Below, in pieces: positions 7,069-14,658 of a DNA stretch of 21,428 nucleotides (its first letter is position 1; each line of letters opens with the position of its first letter). Both the position numbers and the translations under genes were made by a program. The notes under the pieces are model-generated. The model worked only from the letters and a program-made list of their open reading frames with translations, did not search any database and was not told the origin of the DNA. The DNA is taken from NCBI GenBank assembly GCA_946220775.1, contig CAMIFC010000033.1, positions 1 through 21,428 on the forward strand. The letters run 5' to 3'. The stretch comes from an uncultured Corynebacterium sp. GTDB taxonomy: Bacteria > Actinomycetota > Actinomycetes > Mycobacteriales > Mycobacteriaceae.

Positions 7069-8286
7069 TTAACGCTGCCGTAGATTCTTGATCGCCGCGC
7101 GCCCCGGACGCTCCGAGTTATCAATCTTCACGTCCGCCGAATCAATGGACGCATCAACCTCTCCAGCCTTCAACGCCGGAACTGCTGACGCGTCCTTCGC
7201 GAGCTTTTCTACCACGTTTCGGCGAACAAGTGCCAGCGCGATCGGACCGTAGGTGGAATCGTGAACGCTCGTGCCGACACGCCCGATCGTCCGGCCACCC
7301 GCTGTGACATCCGCGCCAACCTCGGGCAGCTCATTCTTGGAGCCATCCAAATGCAGCATGACTAGTATTCGCGGCGACTTACCCAGGTTCTGCACCCGTG
7401 ACACGGTTTCCTGCCCGCGGTAGCAACCCTTGTTCAAGTGAACAGCGTGCGCGGTGGGGCCGGCATCTGCGCTGGCCAGCTGGGTTGCCGCATGGTTGCC
7501 CTCGCCAACAAATTCGGCGACTTCGTGCGGAATCGTCTTCTCATCCGTGTCCACGCCGACCACCACCTGCCGAGCCGCTACCCGCCACGCGGTGTATGCC
7601 ATCAGCCCAGTGGGGACCAAGCCCTCGTCCGTCGCATGATCCCACTGCGCAATGAGCTGTTCTTCCGGAACCCACACATCCGTCACCGAAATGTCGCCCA
7701 TCATTCGCGTCCGCCACGAATGCGCCGCTAGGAATTCCCCGCCCGGCGTCTCCCCAGTTCCCGCGGCATCCTCAATCGTGTCCGCGTCACCAACCATTTT
7801 TTTCAGGACGCCAACCTGCCGCAGTGGTAGCCGCTCAATGGTCACATCCGACCAAAACACCATTTTGGTGAGGTAATCCTGCAACGAGGTGGCGTCCTGC
7901 GAGGAAACGTCGAGGAGCAGACCACCGGGAAGGGCGGCGATGCCGAAGTGGTGCTCGACGCGGCCTTGGCCATCGAGGACGAGGCCGAAGCTGGCTTGAC
8001 CGTCGGCGATGGCGTTGACCTTCTGGCTAATCATGTCGTTGAGCCAGGTGCGCGCTTCGGGGCCGTGCACCCAGATCGCGACTCGATCCCAGCGGTCGAT
8101 CAGTCCGGTTGCTCCGGCCTCTACCTTGTTCTGCTCGCCAAGCGGGTCGCCATAATGCCAGGCGGTGGGGAGTTTCTCGTCCTCGATGACATTGCTGGCG
8201 CCGGGAACATGAGCCAGCAATGGCGAAAAGTCGACCTGCTGATCGTCGGAGTTAGCGGATTCGGTAGGGGAGTTAGTAGTACTCAC
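7069..8286 (-). CDS. ygfZ: YgfZ/GcvT-like folate-binding protein
   Basis: The 405-residue protein belongs to the COG0354 (YgfZ) branch of the GcvT fold: folate-binding proteins that support iron-sulfur enzyme assembly or repair and, in E. coli, tRNA modification. The diagnostic motif KGCYRGQE is at residues 286-293, with its conserved cysteine at 288, followed by the RVQNLGKSPR segment. The N-terminal part carries GLIDRWDRVAIWVHGPEART (61-80) and FGLVLDGQGRVEHHFGI, as in aminomethyltransferase-like proteins. The start is GTG at 8286 with AAAGG 5 nt upstream. It is divergent from the pabC-like gene, and both families concern folate chemistry. In M. tuberculosis the same pairing exists (Rv0811c/Rv0812). 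The name ygfZ is by family, not proven orthology. Confidence 0.88.
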   Translation of the reverse strand: MSTTNSPTESANSDDQQVDFSPLLAHVPGASNVIEDEKLPTAWHYGDPLGEQNKVEAGATGLIDRWDRVAIWVHGPEARTWLNDMISQKVNAIADGQASFGLVLDGQGRVEHHFGIAALPGGLLLDVSSQDATSLQDYLTKMVFWSDVTIERLPLRQVGVLKKMVGDADTIEDAAGTGETPGGEFLAAHSWRTRMMGDISVTDVWVPEEQLIAQWDHATDEGLVPTGLMAYTAWRVAARQVVVGVDTDEKTIPHEVAEFVGEGNHAATQLASADAGPTAHAVHLNKGCYRGQETVSRVQNLGKSPRILVMLHLDGSKNELPEVGADVTAGGRTIGRVGTSVHDSTYGPIALALVRRNVVEKLAKDASAVPALKAGEVDASIDSADVKIDNSERPGRAAIKNLRQR

Positions 8287-8414
8287 TCTTGCCTTTCACT
8301 TTGGTGTCGCCAGCTCGGTCGTGCAGAAGTAGAGCTGGCCATTTCCACCGATGGTAGTCACGAGGGTTAATCTGTGAAGGAAGCAATCAAGTGCCAGAAT
8401 CTGCGGAGGCAATC
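8287..8414. promoter_or_regulatory. Divergent regulatory region between ygfZ-like and pabC-like genes
   Basis: This region separates two genes transcribed apart. It holds an 8-bp inverted repeat, GCCAGCTC at 8309-8316 and GAGCTGGC at 8332-8339, with a 15-base centre. A possible -10 for pabC, TAATCT, lies at 8368-8373 without a good -35. A strong ribosome site GGAGG (8405-8409) stands 5 nt before the ATG at 8415. No open frame or known operator is recognised. Confidence 0.35.
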
Positions 8415-9302
8415 ATGGCAACAGTGATCGACGTGTTGGGGCACGATGGCCCCAGAGTGTGTGACCCGGAGCAGCCGCTGCTGTTCGCTGATGACCTCGC
8501 TGCGGTGCGCGGGGACGGCGTGTTTGAAACCCTGATTTTGCGCAAGGGTGCGGTGCGGAACATTGAACGCCACAAGTCGCGGTTCCTGACCTCCGCGAAG
8601 ATGCTCGAATTGCCGAGCCCCGACCTGGAGCGATGGACGCAGGCCACGGAGCTGGCAGTTGAGGAATTCCACCGCTCCCCCCCGCTGACCACAGAGGCGG
8701 CCGTACGCTGGGTGTATTCTCGCGGCCGCGAATCCGTGGGTGAGCCCACCGGGTGGATCACCGTGCTGCCGGTCGGGGCGGCGCAGCTGGATGCGCGGAA
8801 GAATGGCGTGTCCGTGATGACCGCCGAGCGCGGATTCCGACTCGACCTCTCTGAGCGTTCCCCGTGGGCGCTGATCGGCGCGAAAACCCTGTCCTACGCT
8901 GCGAACATGGCCGCATTGCGGTACGCTCGTGCCGCCGGTTTTCAGGACGTCATTTTCTTCAGTGATGAAGGCAACGTACTCGAAGGCCCCACCAGTAGTG
9001 TGATCATTGCCAAGAAGGGGGAGGGCGGTCAGCGGACCCTTGTGACCCCATCCCCAGGGGTCGGGGTGCTACCCGGAACCAGCCAAGCTGCAGTATTCCG
9101 ACTGGCATCGGAGCGCGGGTGGGACGTGCAAGAAGCGGAGTTGCACCTCGAGGACCTCATGTCCGCCGATGGCATTTGGCTCGTGTCTTCTGTACGCATC
9201 CAGGCGCGGGTCACCGCCATCGACGGCACAAAACTCGAACGACCAGACATTGCCGACGAGCTCGAAGCGCTAATCACCGAGGCAGTCACGGCCTCGGCCT
9301 AA
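8415..9302 (+). CDS. pabC: Aminodeoxychorismate lyase (class IV aminotransferase fold)
   Basis: The protein probably converts 4-amino-4-deoxychorismate to p-aminobenzoate and pyruvate for folate synthesis. It is a PLP-dependent fold-type IV enzyme of 295 residues. It shows RGDGVFETLILRKG (32-45), the expected PLP lysine Lys157 in AKTLSYAANM, and FFSDEGNVLEGPTSSVII (181-198) with the phosphate/cofactor-binding glutamate at 190. The ATG at 8415 is favoured by GGAGG 5 nt upstream. A GTG at 8391 with AAGGAA 8 nt upstream would add 8 residues and remains possible. The assignment over a branched-chain or D-amino acid aminotransferase rests on synteny with Rv0812, described as an aminodeoxychorismate lyase, and on overall length. 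The gene ends one base before the opposing nitrobindin-like gene. Confidence 0.82.
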   Translation: MATVIDVLGHDGPRVCDPEQPLLFADDLAAVRGDGVFETLILRKGAVRNIERHKSRFLTSAKMLELPSPDLERWTQATELAVEEFHRSPPLTTEAAVRWVYSRGRESVGEPTGWITVLPVGAAQLDARKNGVSVMTAERGFRLDLSERSPWALIGAKTLSYAANMAALRYARAAGFQDVIFFSDEGNVLEGPTSSVIIAKKGEGGQRTLVTPSPGVGVLPGTSQAAVFRLASERGWDVQEAELHLEDLMSADGIWLVSSVRIQARVTAIDGTKLERPDIADELEALITEAVTASA

Positions 9303-9303
9303 C

Positions 9304-10023
9304 TTAGCCCCGCACGCGCTTCAGCTGTGCCGACATCCACGGCACCATCTCGCCATCGATGAGGCGCTCATCGACCCAGCCCAGGTCATTGTTTGGCATC
9401 AAGCCGTACAGGCGCTTGCCTGGACCGAGCTTCTTCGGACCAGTTTCGGTGGCCAGGGTCGATGCACTCTGCAGCTCCCAGGCACGCTCACCACGAGGCT
9501 TGCCGTACATGAGCTCAATCATGCCGTCGGAGTGGGCAATGAGCAGCTCGATATTGTCCTTCTCATCGATACGCCAGAAGCCAGATTCACGGCGCAGTAC
9601 CTCCGGGCCGGAGCTTTCGACATCCTCACCCTCGGCGCCATCGCCTTCGGGCACACCGTCCGCGGTGTCGCTGTCATCAATACGCCACGTGCGTGAATCG
9701 AAGCCCAAGCGGTTCTCGCCGTCGTGGAAGAAGGTCAGCTGCTGGCCGAATTTAAATTCTTCCTCACCCGGGTGAGCCGCCTGGCCCTCGCCGCGCCACA
9801 CACCAACCAGTGGCAGCAAAGCAAGCAGCCCATCGTGCAGGTTGGGGCCTTCGCGAAGGTTTGCGGTGTCCTCTGGGATTGGCAGGTCGCCAAAGACCGG
9901 CAGGTTCTTATCCGCGGTGTGCTTGGCCTGTTCGGCAGCGAGGCTCACGGCGGCGTTGCCGTCGAGGCCCTTGCTTGGAGTCGAGTTGGAAGATTCGTTG
10001 GACTGTCCCTGATCGGAATTCAT
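9304..10023 (-). CDS. Nitrobindin-like (FABP/THAP4-type) beta-barrel protein, heme histidine apparently absent
   Basis: This 239-residue protein belongs to the nitrobindin/FABP-like family (formerly UPF0678/DUF1794). The hallmark LVGVWRGEGQAAHPG is at 72-86, followed by barrel strands such as FGQQLTFF and WELQSAS. In heme-binding members a histidine in a C-terminal PHLxAxLxR-like segment ligates iron; here the matching segment reads VPWMSAQLKRV, with Trp229 at that place. By that reading it belongs with the ferric nitrobindin-like proteins thought not to bind heme in the usual way. Residues 116-141 form an Asp/Glu/Gly-rich insert in the barrel. The N-terminal 50 residues are polar and probably flexible. 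The ATG at 10023 follows GGAGG unusually closely (2 nt); upstream in-frame GTG codons lack better sites. It lies 10 bases after the lmeA-like gene, so the two form an operon. Confidence 0.85.
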   Translation of the reverse strand: MNSDQGQSNESSNSTPSKGLDGNAAVSLAAEQAKHTADKNLPVFGDLPIPEDTANLREGPNLHDGLLALLPLVGVWRGEGQAAHPGEEEFKFGQQLTFFHDGENRLGFDSRTWRIDDSDTADGVPEGDGAEGEDVESSGPEVLRRESGFWRIDEKDNIELLIAHSDGMIELMYGKPRGERAWELQSASTLATETGPKKLGPGKRLYGLMPNNDLGWVDERLIDGEMVPWMSAQLKRVRG

Positions 10024-10033
10024 GGCCTCCACT

Positions 10034-10909
10034 CTATAGGCCGGGCTGTTCCTCTTCACGCAGTGGACGCGTTGGTGGCGCGAGGTCTTCGAGGCTCACG
10101 CGGGTGTAGTACTTCTCCGAGTCAATGAAGAAGGATCCACCGGACACATACGTGCGCATGGGGACACCAGTAAACGGTAGTGATTCGGCCGGGATTTCTA
10201 GCTGGAAGCGGGACAGAATATCTTTCTTGAGGTCCTCGTCCAGCTCGTTGGCGTCCTTAATCTTTGCGCCTTCGGCCATGGACACCGGACCTTCCACGAC
10301 GGCGACGGGAACCAGGAACACGTCGCCCTGGCGAATCCGCAGCTTCATTTCGATAATCGCGGGTGCGTGATAGCCACGCGGCGTGCCGGTGAAGATCGCT
10401 TCGGTTTCCCAACCACCGCGGGGAGAGATGTCGTCCTTATTCTGAATGCCCAGGTCAGGAATGCCCATGCGCTTGCCGAGGGAAACGACGTCCAACTGCA
10501 GGCGACTAAACACCTTGCGCGCGGGGGCGTCCTTAAAAATGCCATTGAAAACTTCCCGCGGGGTCACCGTCACGTACTGGGCCGACGACTGCACGCTGAC
10601 CGTCCCAAAACCGGGGACGTCAACGTCATTCGCCGTGACAGTCGTTGCTTCGAGCTCATGAGTGAATGCCGCCGCGATATAAGGAAAACCGGCGAGCATG
10701 ACTTTCGGCGGATTCGGCAGGTTGGAGTCCTCGTAGAGATGCTGCGAAATCTTATGCTCCGCGCGGGCGGCGACTAGGGCATCGGCTAGCATCGCTGTCA
10801 GGAAAATGCCCAGCACCACACCGATGATTTTCACGGTGAGAAGCCACTTTCGGGCAGCCGGAGGCGTTGCGCTGGAAGGGGCGGAGGCGTTCGGCTGGGG
10901 CTCGGTCAT
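10034..10909 (-). CDS. DUF2993 / LmeA-family envelope protein
   Basis: The 291-residue protein has a Pro/Ala-rich cytoplasmic start, one hydrophobic segment (about 22-45, KWLLTVKIIGVVLGIFLTAM) and a long extracytoplasmic domain of the DUF2993 family. Mycobacterial LmeA (Rv0817c in the same gene neighbourhood) binds phospholipid and is needed for normal lipomannan mannan-chain elongation; a similar cell-envelope role is inferred here. Sequence landmarks include PPKVMLAGFPYIAAAFTHELEA and DVPGFGTVSVQSSAQYVTVTPRE. Whether the segment is cleaved or stays as an anchor is unclear, since no clear cleavage motif follows it. Starts at 10909 and 10918 are both possible. CATAAT at 10917-10922 would place transcription start near the ATG at 10909, so it may be leaderless. 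Confidence 0.8.
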   Translation of the reverse strand: MTEPQPNASAPSSATPPAARKWLLTVKIIGVVLGIFLTAMLADALVAARAEHKISQHLYEDSNLPNPPKVMLAGFPYIAAAFTHELEATTVTANDVDVPGFGTVSVQSSAQYVTVTPREVFNGIFKDAPARKVFSRLQLDVVSLGKRMGIPDLGIQNKDDISPRGGWETEAIFTGTPRGYHAPAIIEMKLRIRQGDVFLVPVAVVEGPVSMAEGAKIKDANELDEDLKKDILSRFQLEIPAESLPFTGVPMRTYVSGGSFFIDSEKYYTRVSLEDLAPPTRPLREEEQPGL

Positions 10910-11013
10910 GCCGTTCATTATGGCCCATGAGTCCACAGCCACGCGTATCGTGGAGCGCTAATAGTCTTTGCGTGAACCGCAACGCAATCAACGCACGACC
11001 TTGGAGCAGGATC

Positions 11014-12051
11014 ATGACACCGACTTATTCCGCATACGAGGACCTTAACGACAGCCAAGCGGCCGTCGATGCCGTTCTTGGTCTGTTGGAGGAGGTTGAG
11101 CGTCAGGACGGAGTAGCCCCACTCGGCGAAGCCTTCATCCGCGGCATCACCCACGATCAGGGGCACCGTCACATCATAGCGATCGACGGGGAGATCCCTG
11201 CCGATTCCCCTGACCCGGCCGCGGAACCGCAGGCGAAGATCGTGGGCATTCTGGCGATCGACGAAGCCGATTCGAATCGCACCGCGGAGGTTGCCGTTCT
11301 TCCTTCCCGACGCCATTCGGGCATCGCTGCCGAACTATTCAAACAAGCAGCTCACCAGCTGAAGTTGAAAGGGCCGATTGATGTGTGGGCGCATGGGGAT
11401 TTGGCGTCCGCACAGTCTTTCGTTGCGAACTTGGACGCGCGACGCACGCGCGAACTGCTGAAGATGGCTGTGGATATCCCGCTGAACTCGCTTCGACGGG
11501 AGCAGTTTGAAGAGGAAGGACGCGCCGGACGGAGGCGAATCACTGAGCTCGGATTTGAGGTTCTTAATTACCCGGAGTCGGCGGACCGCTACGGCCAGGA
11601 GCGTGTCGACGAGGAATGGGTGCGCGTCAACAACGAGGCATTCGCGTGGCACCCGGAGCAGGGCGGTTGGGACGTCAACCGGCTGAAGGAAGCGCGGGAC
11701 ACCGACTGGTTTGATCCAGCTGGTGTGCTGTTTTTGTGGGGGCCGGGGGAGGCAGAAGGCGATCAATGCCTGGGCTTCCATTGGACGAAGATCCCATCGG
11801 AAGAGCACGTGAAGGAAGAGGGGGAGCGCGCCGGGGAGGTTTATGTGGTGTGCTTGGCGGATACCGCCCGAGGTAAGGGGCTTGGCGGACCCATCACGAT
11901 GGTGGGGGTCGCTCACTTGCTGAGCGAAGGTGTGGGAGTTGTGGAATTATATGTAGAGGGCGATAACGCGCCCGCCGTGGCGACCTACCGGAAGCTCGGT
12001 TTCGAGGTCGTTCATACGGATGTGGTTTACCGAGGTATTTTGAAGCAATAA
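11014..12051 (+). CDS. mshD: Mycothiol synthase MshD
   Basis: MshD acetylates the cysteinyl amine of Cys-GlcN-Ins with acetyl-CoA, the last step in making mycothiol, the main low-molecular-weight thiol of actinobacteria. The 345-residue protein has two GNAT domains. The N-terminal one shows AEVAVLPSRRHSGIAAELF (91-109). The C-terminal, catalytically competent one has EVYVVCLADTARGKGLGGP (275-293), the acetyl-CoA pyrophosphate loop, and GDNAPAVATYRKLGF (316-330). The ATG at 11014 has GGAG 7 nt upstream. A GTG at 10972 preceded by TAGTCT (10962-10967) could be a leaderless start that adds 14 residues, but the shorter form matches known MshD N-termini better. It is divergent from the lmeA-like gene. 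Confidence 0.93.
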   Translation: MTPTYSAYEDLNDSQAAVDAVLGLLEEVERQDGVAPLGEAFIRGITHDQGHRHIIAIDGEIPADSPDPAAEPQAKIVGILAIDEADSNRTAEVAVLPSRRHSGIAAELFKQAAHQLKLKGPIDVWAHGDLASAQSFVANLDARRTRELLKMAVDIPLNSLRREQFEEEGRAGRRRITELGFEVLNYPESADRYGQERVDEEWVRVNNEAFAWHPEQGGWDVNRLKEARDTDWFDPAGVLFLWGPGEAEGDQCLGFHWTKIPSEEHVKEEGERAGEVYVVCLADTARGKGLGGPITMVGVAHLLSEGVGVVELYVEGDNAPAVATYRKLGFEVVHTDVVYRGILKQ

Positions 12052-12074
12052 TGTGTTGCTGACCTGGGTGGATA

Positions 12075-12110
12075 GTCGTAGTTGAGGGGGCTGCGACCAA
12101 GCTGGTTTTT
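12075..12110 (+). terminator. Weak terminator candidate after mshD
   Basis: GTCGTAG (12075-12081) pairs with CTGCGAC (12091-12097), 7 bp with one G-T pair. A short ACCA/TGGT stem and a run of five T (12106-12110) follow. The T-run is set 8 bases from the main stem, which makes it a poor canonical terminator. Confidence 0.35.
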
Positions 12111-12134
12111 GGGGGAGGGTGGCTGAAATTTAAG

Positions 12135-12167
12135 GAACATAGAAATGTTCACTTAGGGTTCATGTTT
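12135..12167 (+). promoter_or_regulatory. PHO-box-like direct repeat upstream of pstS
   Basis: GTTCAC (12147-12152) and GTTCAT (12158-12163) recur with an 11-base period, each starting a unit of the form GTTCAnnTnnn. Eleven-base direct repeats beginning GTTCA are the hallmark of the PHO box bound by OmpR-type phosphate-response regulators in actinobacteria (PhoP in Streptomyces, RegX3 in mycobacteria, PhoR in corynebacteria binding related repeats). The first unit overlaps an inverted repeat, GAACAT AGAA ATGTTC (12135-12150). The site lies about 130-150 bases upstream of pstS. No convincing -10 was found between it and the gene. Confidence 0.6.
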
Positions 12168-12251
12168 CCGGCACTTGTATTTCATTGTGTCTGGTTAAGC
12201 TTCGAGAGGTTGCGCAAGGAACGGTAAGAATGACCGACTTTGCGCTTGGTG

Positions 12252-12277
12252 AAAGAACACCCCACATCTAGTTCTTT
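12252..12277 (+). promoter_or_regulatory. Leader hairpin before the pstS ribosome site
   Basis: AAAGAAC (12252-12258) and GTTCTTT (12271-12277) form a perfect 7-bp stem with a 12-nt loop. It ends 6 bases before the GGAGG ribosome site (12284-12288) of pstS. It may protect the transcript or tune translation; nothing more can be said from sequence. Confidence 0.3.
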
Positions 12278-12296
12278 AGACTCGGAGGATTTCGAA

Positions 12297-13415
12297 GTGA
12301 AGCTCAACCGCAAGCGCGCATCGGCCGCAGCAGCCACCCTAATGGCAGGTTCCTTGATTTTGACCGCGTGCTCCAACGCGGACAACAGCTCCAATGGCTC
12401 TGGCGGTTCCGATGGTAGCGAAAGCAACTACCCATTGGCAGACGTTCAGGGCAGCGTGAACGGCGAAGGCGCCAGCTCCCAGCAGAACGCAATGGAAAAC
12501 GTCTTCCTGCCAGCGTTCAGCCAGTCCGGTTCTACCCTGGAGTACAACTCCACGGGTTCGGGTGCAGGTCAAACCCAGTTCCTTGCGGGAACCGTTGACT
12601 TCGCAGGCTCCGACTCTCCACTGGATAAGGATCAGCAGAAGGATGCCAAGAAGCGTTGCGAAGGCAACCCAGCATGGCACCTACCAATGGTGATCGGCCC
12701 AGTCGCTGTCGCCTACCACCTGGAGGGCGTCGACGAGGAGCTGGCACTGTCCACCAAGACTGTCGCCAAGATCTTCAAGGGCGATATCAAGAAGTGGAAC
12801 GATCCAGCGATCGCCAAGGAAAACGATGGCGTCGACCTGCCGGACAAGGGCATCTCCGTGGTGTACCGCTCGGATGAGTCCGGCACCTCCGATAACTTCC
12901 AGAAGTTCCTGAAGGCTTCCTCCGGCGGTGTGTGGAAGGACGAAGGCAAGGCCTTCCCAAGCGCCACCGGTGCCGGTGCTAACGGCTCCACCGGTGTTGC
13001 CGACCAGGTTTCCAAGACCGACGGCGCCATCACCTACGTGGAGTCCGGCTTCCTGGACGGCCACGACACGATGAAGGCCGCCAAGCTGGACTTCGGTGCA
13101 GGCCCAGTCGAGTTGAACAAGGACACCGTCAACTCTGCTCTGGCAAACGCCAAGTTCTCCGGCGAAGGCAACGACCTGATCGTTGACTCGGAGGCACTGT
13201 ACGGGGAGAAGTCCGCAGACTCTTACCCACTGGTGCTGACCACCTACGAGATCGTCTGCTCGAAGGGCTACGACGATCAGACTCGTGATCTGGTCAAGAA
13301 CCTGATGTACACCATCCTGGATAACCAGGGCGACGACCTTGCAAACTCCGGCTACATCCCAGTCGAAGGCGAGTTCAAGTCGAAGCTGGAAAAGGCCGTC
13401 GAAGCTCTGTCCTAG
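12297..13415 (+). CDS. pstS: Phosphate ABC transporter substrate-binding lipoprotein PstS
   Basis: PstS captures inorganic phosphate outside the membrane and delivers it to PstCAB. The 372-residue precursor starts with GTG at 12297, 8 nt after GGAGG; an upstream in-frame ATG at 12240 lacks a ribosome site and would spoil the signal peptide. The signal peptide runs VKLNRKRASAAAATLMAGSL, then the lipobox LTAC with the lipidated Cys at 25. A Ser/Gly/Asn-rich linker follows (26-48). Phosphate-binding elements include GSGAGQTQFLAGTVDFAGSD, YRSDESGTSDNFQKFL and GANGSTGVADQV. It is the first gene of pstSCAB, and the repeat at 12147-12163 points to induction by phosphate starvation. Hairpins after the gene may keep its mRNA more abundant than that of the permease genes. 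Confidence 0.96.
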   Translation: MKLNRKRASAAAATLMAGSLILTACSNADNSSNGSGGSDGSESNYPLADVQGSVNGEGASSQQNAMENVFLPAFSQSGSTLEYNSTGSGAGQTQFLAGTVDFAGSDSPLDKDQQKDAKKRCEGNPAWHLPMVIGPVAVAYHLEGVDEELALSTKTVAKIFKGDIKKWNDPAIAKENDGVDLPDKGISVVYRSDESGTSDNFQKFLKASSGGVWKDEGKAFPSATGAGANGSTGVADQVSKTDGAITYVESGFLDGHDTMKAAKLDFGAGPVELNKDTVNSALANAKFSGEGNDLIVDSEALYGEKSADSYPLVLTTYEIVCSKGYDDQTRDLVKNLMYTILDNQGDDLANSGYIPVEGEFKSKLEKAVEALS

Positions 13416-13453
13416 TCAACGCCTAGGGTCACGCCGTTGCCCCGTTGAGCCAC

Positions 13454-13514
13454 GATCCGGACCTTTCACACCGGATCAACATCCGCCTGCAACCTAACGA
13501 GTTCACAGGCGGAT
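13454..13514 (+). promoter_or_regulatory. Two tandem hairpins in the pstS-pstC gap
   Basis: GATCCGG (13454-13460) pairs with CCGGATC (13471-13477), 7 bp with a 10-nt loop. ATCCGCCTG (13481-13489) pairs with CAGGCGGAT (13506-13514), 9 bp with a 16-nt loop. Neither is followed by a U-tract. Stem-loops between a binding-protein gene and its permease genes often act as 3'-end stabilisers or partial terminators that set a higher level of the binding protein. Confidence 0.55.
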
Positions 13515-13517
13515 CAC
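13501..13517 (+). promoter_or_regulatory. Possible second PHO-box-like repeat before pstC
   Basis: GTTCAC (13501-13506) and GATCAC (13512-13517) are spaced by 11 bases, the same period as the repeat upstream of pstS, with one mismatch between the units. It overlaps the 3' arm of the second hairpin, so the match could be incidental. No clear -10 follows within 35 bases. Confidence 0.25.
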
Positions 13518-13558
13518 GTACGTTAATCCCCTCACAGAAATGAAGGATTGTGTCCCTC

Positions 13559-14614
13559 ATGTCATCTGCCCCTCAGACGAAGGCACCGCGATCAGACGAC
13601 CTTCCTGATCAGGCAACCCCCGGCAACAAGCCCAACACCGTACTCGAAACCAAAGGCGCAAGTACCGAACGCACCGGAGACCGAGTCTTCCGTTCTGTCG
13701 CCACTGGCTCCGCTGTACTGATCACCGCGATCATTGCACTGATTGGCCTGTTCCTGGTTTTCCAGGCAGTGCCAGCACTGTCGCGGCTGAGGGACGGCGT
13801 CTTCAGCTTCTTCACCTACGGGGATCGTTGGAATACCAACTACTCCGCCAACGATGGCGGCTGGATGCAGTTTGGTATTCCCAACTTGTTCTTCACCACC
13901 GTGCTTGTATCCCTCGTGGCATTGGTGATCGCCATGCCAGTCGCACTGGGCGTTGCGATCTTCCTGTCCAACTATTGCCCGAAGCAACTGGTCAAGCCAC
14001 TGTCTTTCACCGTTGACCTGCTGGCCGCAGTGCCATCAATCGTCTTCGGTATCTGGGGCATCCAGGCGCTCGGCCCATCGCTCGGCCCATTCTTCGAATG
14101 GCTATCCGGTTGGGCCGGAGGCTTCTTCCTCTTCAGCGTTGACCCCGGCACGTCACCTGCGTTCTCCACTTCCCGCAATATCTTCACCGGTGGCGTCGTC
14201 CTAGCAATCATGATCCTGCCGGTCATCGCAGCTACCGCCCGCGAGGTCTTTATTCAGACCCCGCTGGGGCAGAAAGAAGCGGCCTTGGCACTGGGCGCTA
14301 CCCGCTGGGAAATGGTTCGACTCACCGTCCTGCCATTCGGTATGTCCGGCTTCATCTCGGGCTCCATGCTGGGGCTGGGCCGTGCGCTGGGCGAGACCAT
14401 GGCGCTGTACATGGTTATCTCCACCGCACCATTCTTCCGCTGGTCGTTGATGGACGGCGGCACCACCTTCGCCACCGCGATCGCCAACGCCGCACCAGAG
14501 TTCAACGATGACCTCAAAGCCGGTGCCTACATCGCCGCGGGCCTGGTTCTGTTCATCTTGACCTTCATCGTCAACGCGGCAGCACGAACCATCGTTTCCC
14601 GCCGCTACTCCTAA
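13559..14614 (+). CDS. pstC: Phosphate ABC transporter permease PstC
   Basis: PstC is one of two membrane subunits forming the phosphate channel. The protein (351 residues from the ATG at 13559) has a hydrophilic N-terminal tail of about 45 residues and then six hydrophobic segments, including LITAIIALIGLFLVFQA, FFTTVLVSLVALVIAMPVAL, VLAIMILPVIAATA and AAGLVLFILTFIVNAAA. The EAA-type loop that contacts the ATPase reads KEAALALGATRWEMVRLTVL. A GTG at 13550 is an alternative start. AAGGA sits only 3 nt before that GTG but 12 nt before the ATG, so the ATG is slightly preferred. PstA follows after 44 bases. Confidence 0.94.
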   Translation: MSSAPQTKAPRSDDLPDQATPGNKPNTVLETKGASTERTGDRVFRSVATGSAVLITAIIALIGLFLVFQAVPALSRLRDGVFSFFTYGDRWNTNYSANDGGWMQFGIPNLFFTTVLVSLVALVIAMPVALGVAIFLSNYCPKQLVKPLSFTVDLLAAVPSIVFGIWGIQALGPSLGPFFEWLSGWAGGFFLFSVDPGTSPAFSTSRNIFTGGVVLAIMILPVIAATAREVFIQTPLGQKEAALALGATRWEMVRLTVLPFGMSGFISGSMLGLGRALGETMALYMVISTAPFFRWSLMDGGTTFATAIANAAPEFNDDLKAGAYIAAGLVLFILTFIVNAAARTIVSRRYS

Positions 14615-14658
14615 CCAAGTAGTTGCACACTTCGAGAAGTAGAGAAGACGGAATTTCA

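Noticed and set aside
11335..11916. A minus-strand frame opposite mshD
   Set aside because: It is fully contained antisense to conserved GNAT motifs and has no ribosome site or family features.
12240..12296. An upstream ATG start for pstS
   Set aside because: It has no ribosome site and would place 19 charged residues ahead of the lipoprotein signal peptide; the GTG at 12297 has GGAGG at good spacing.
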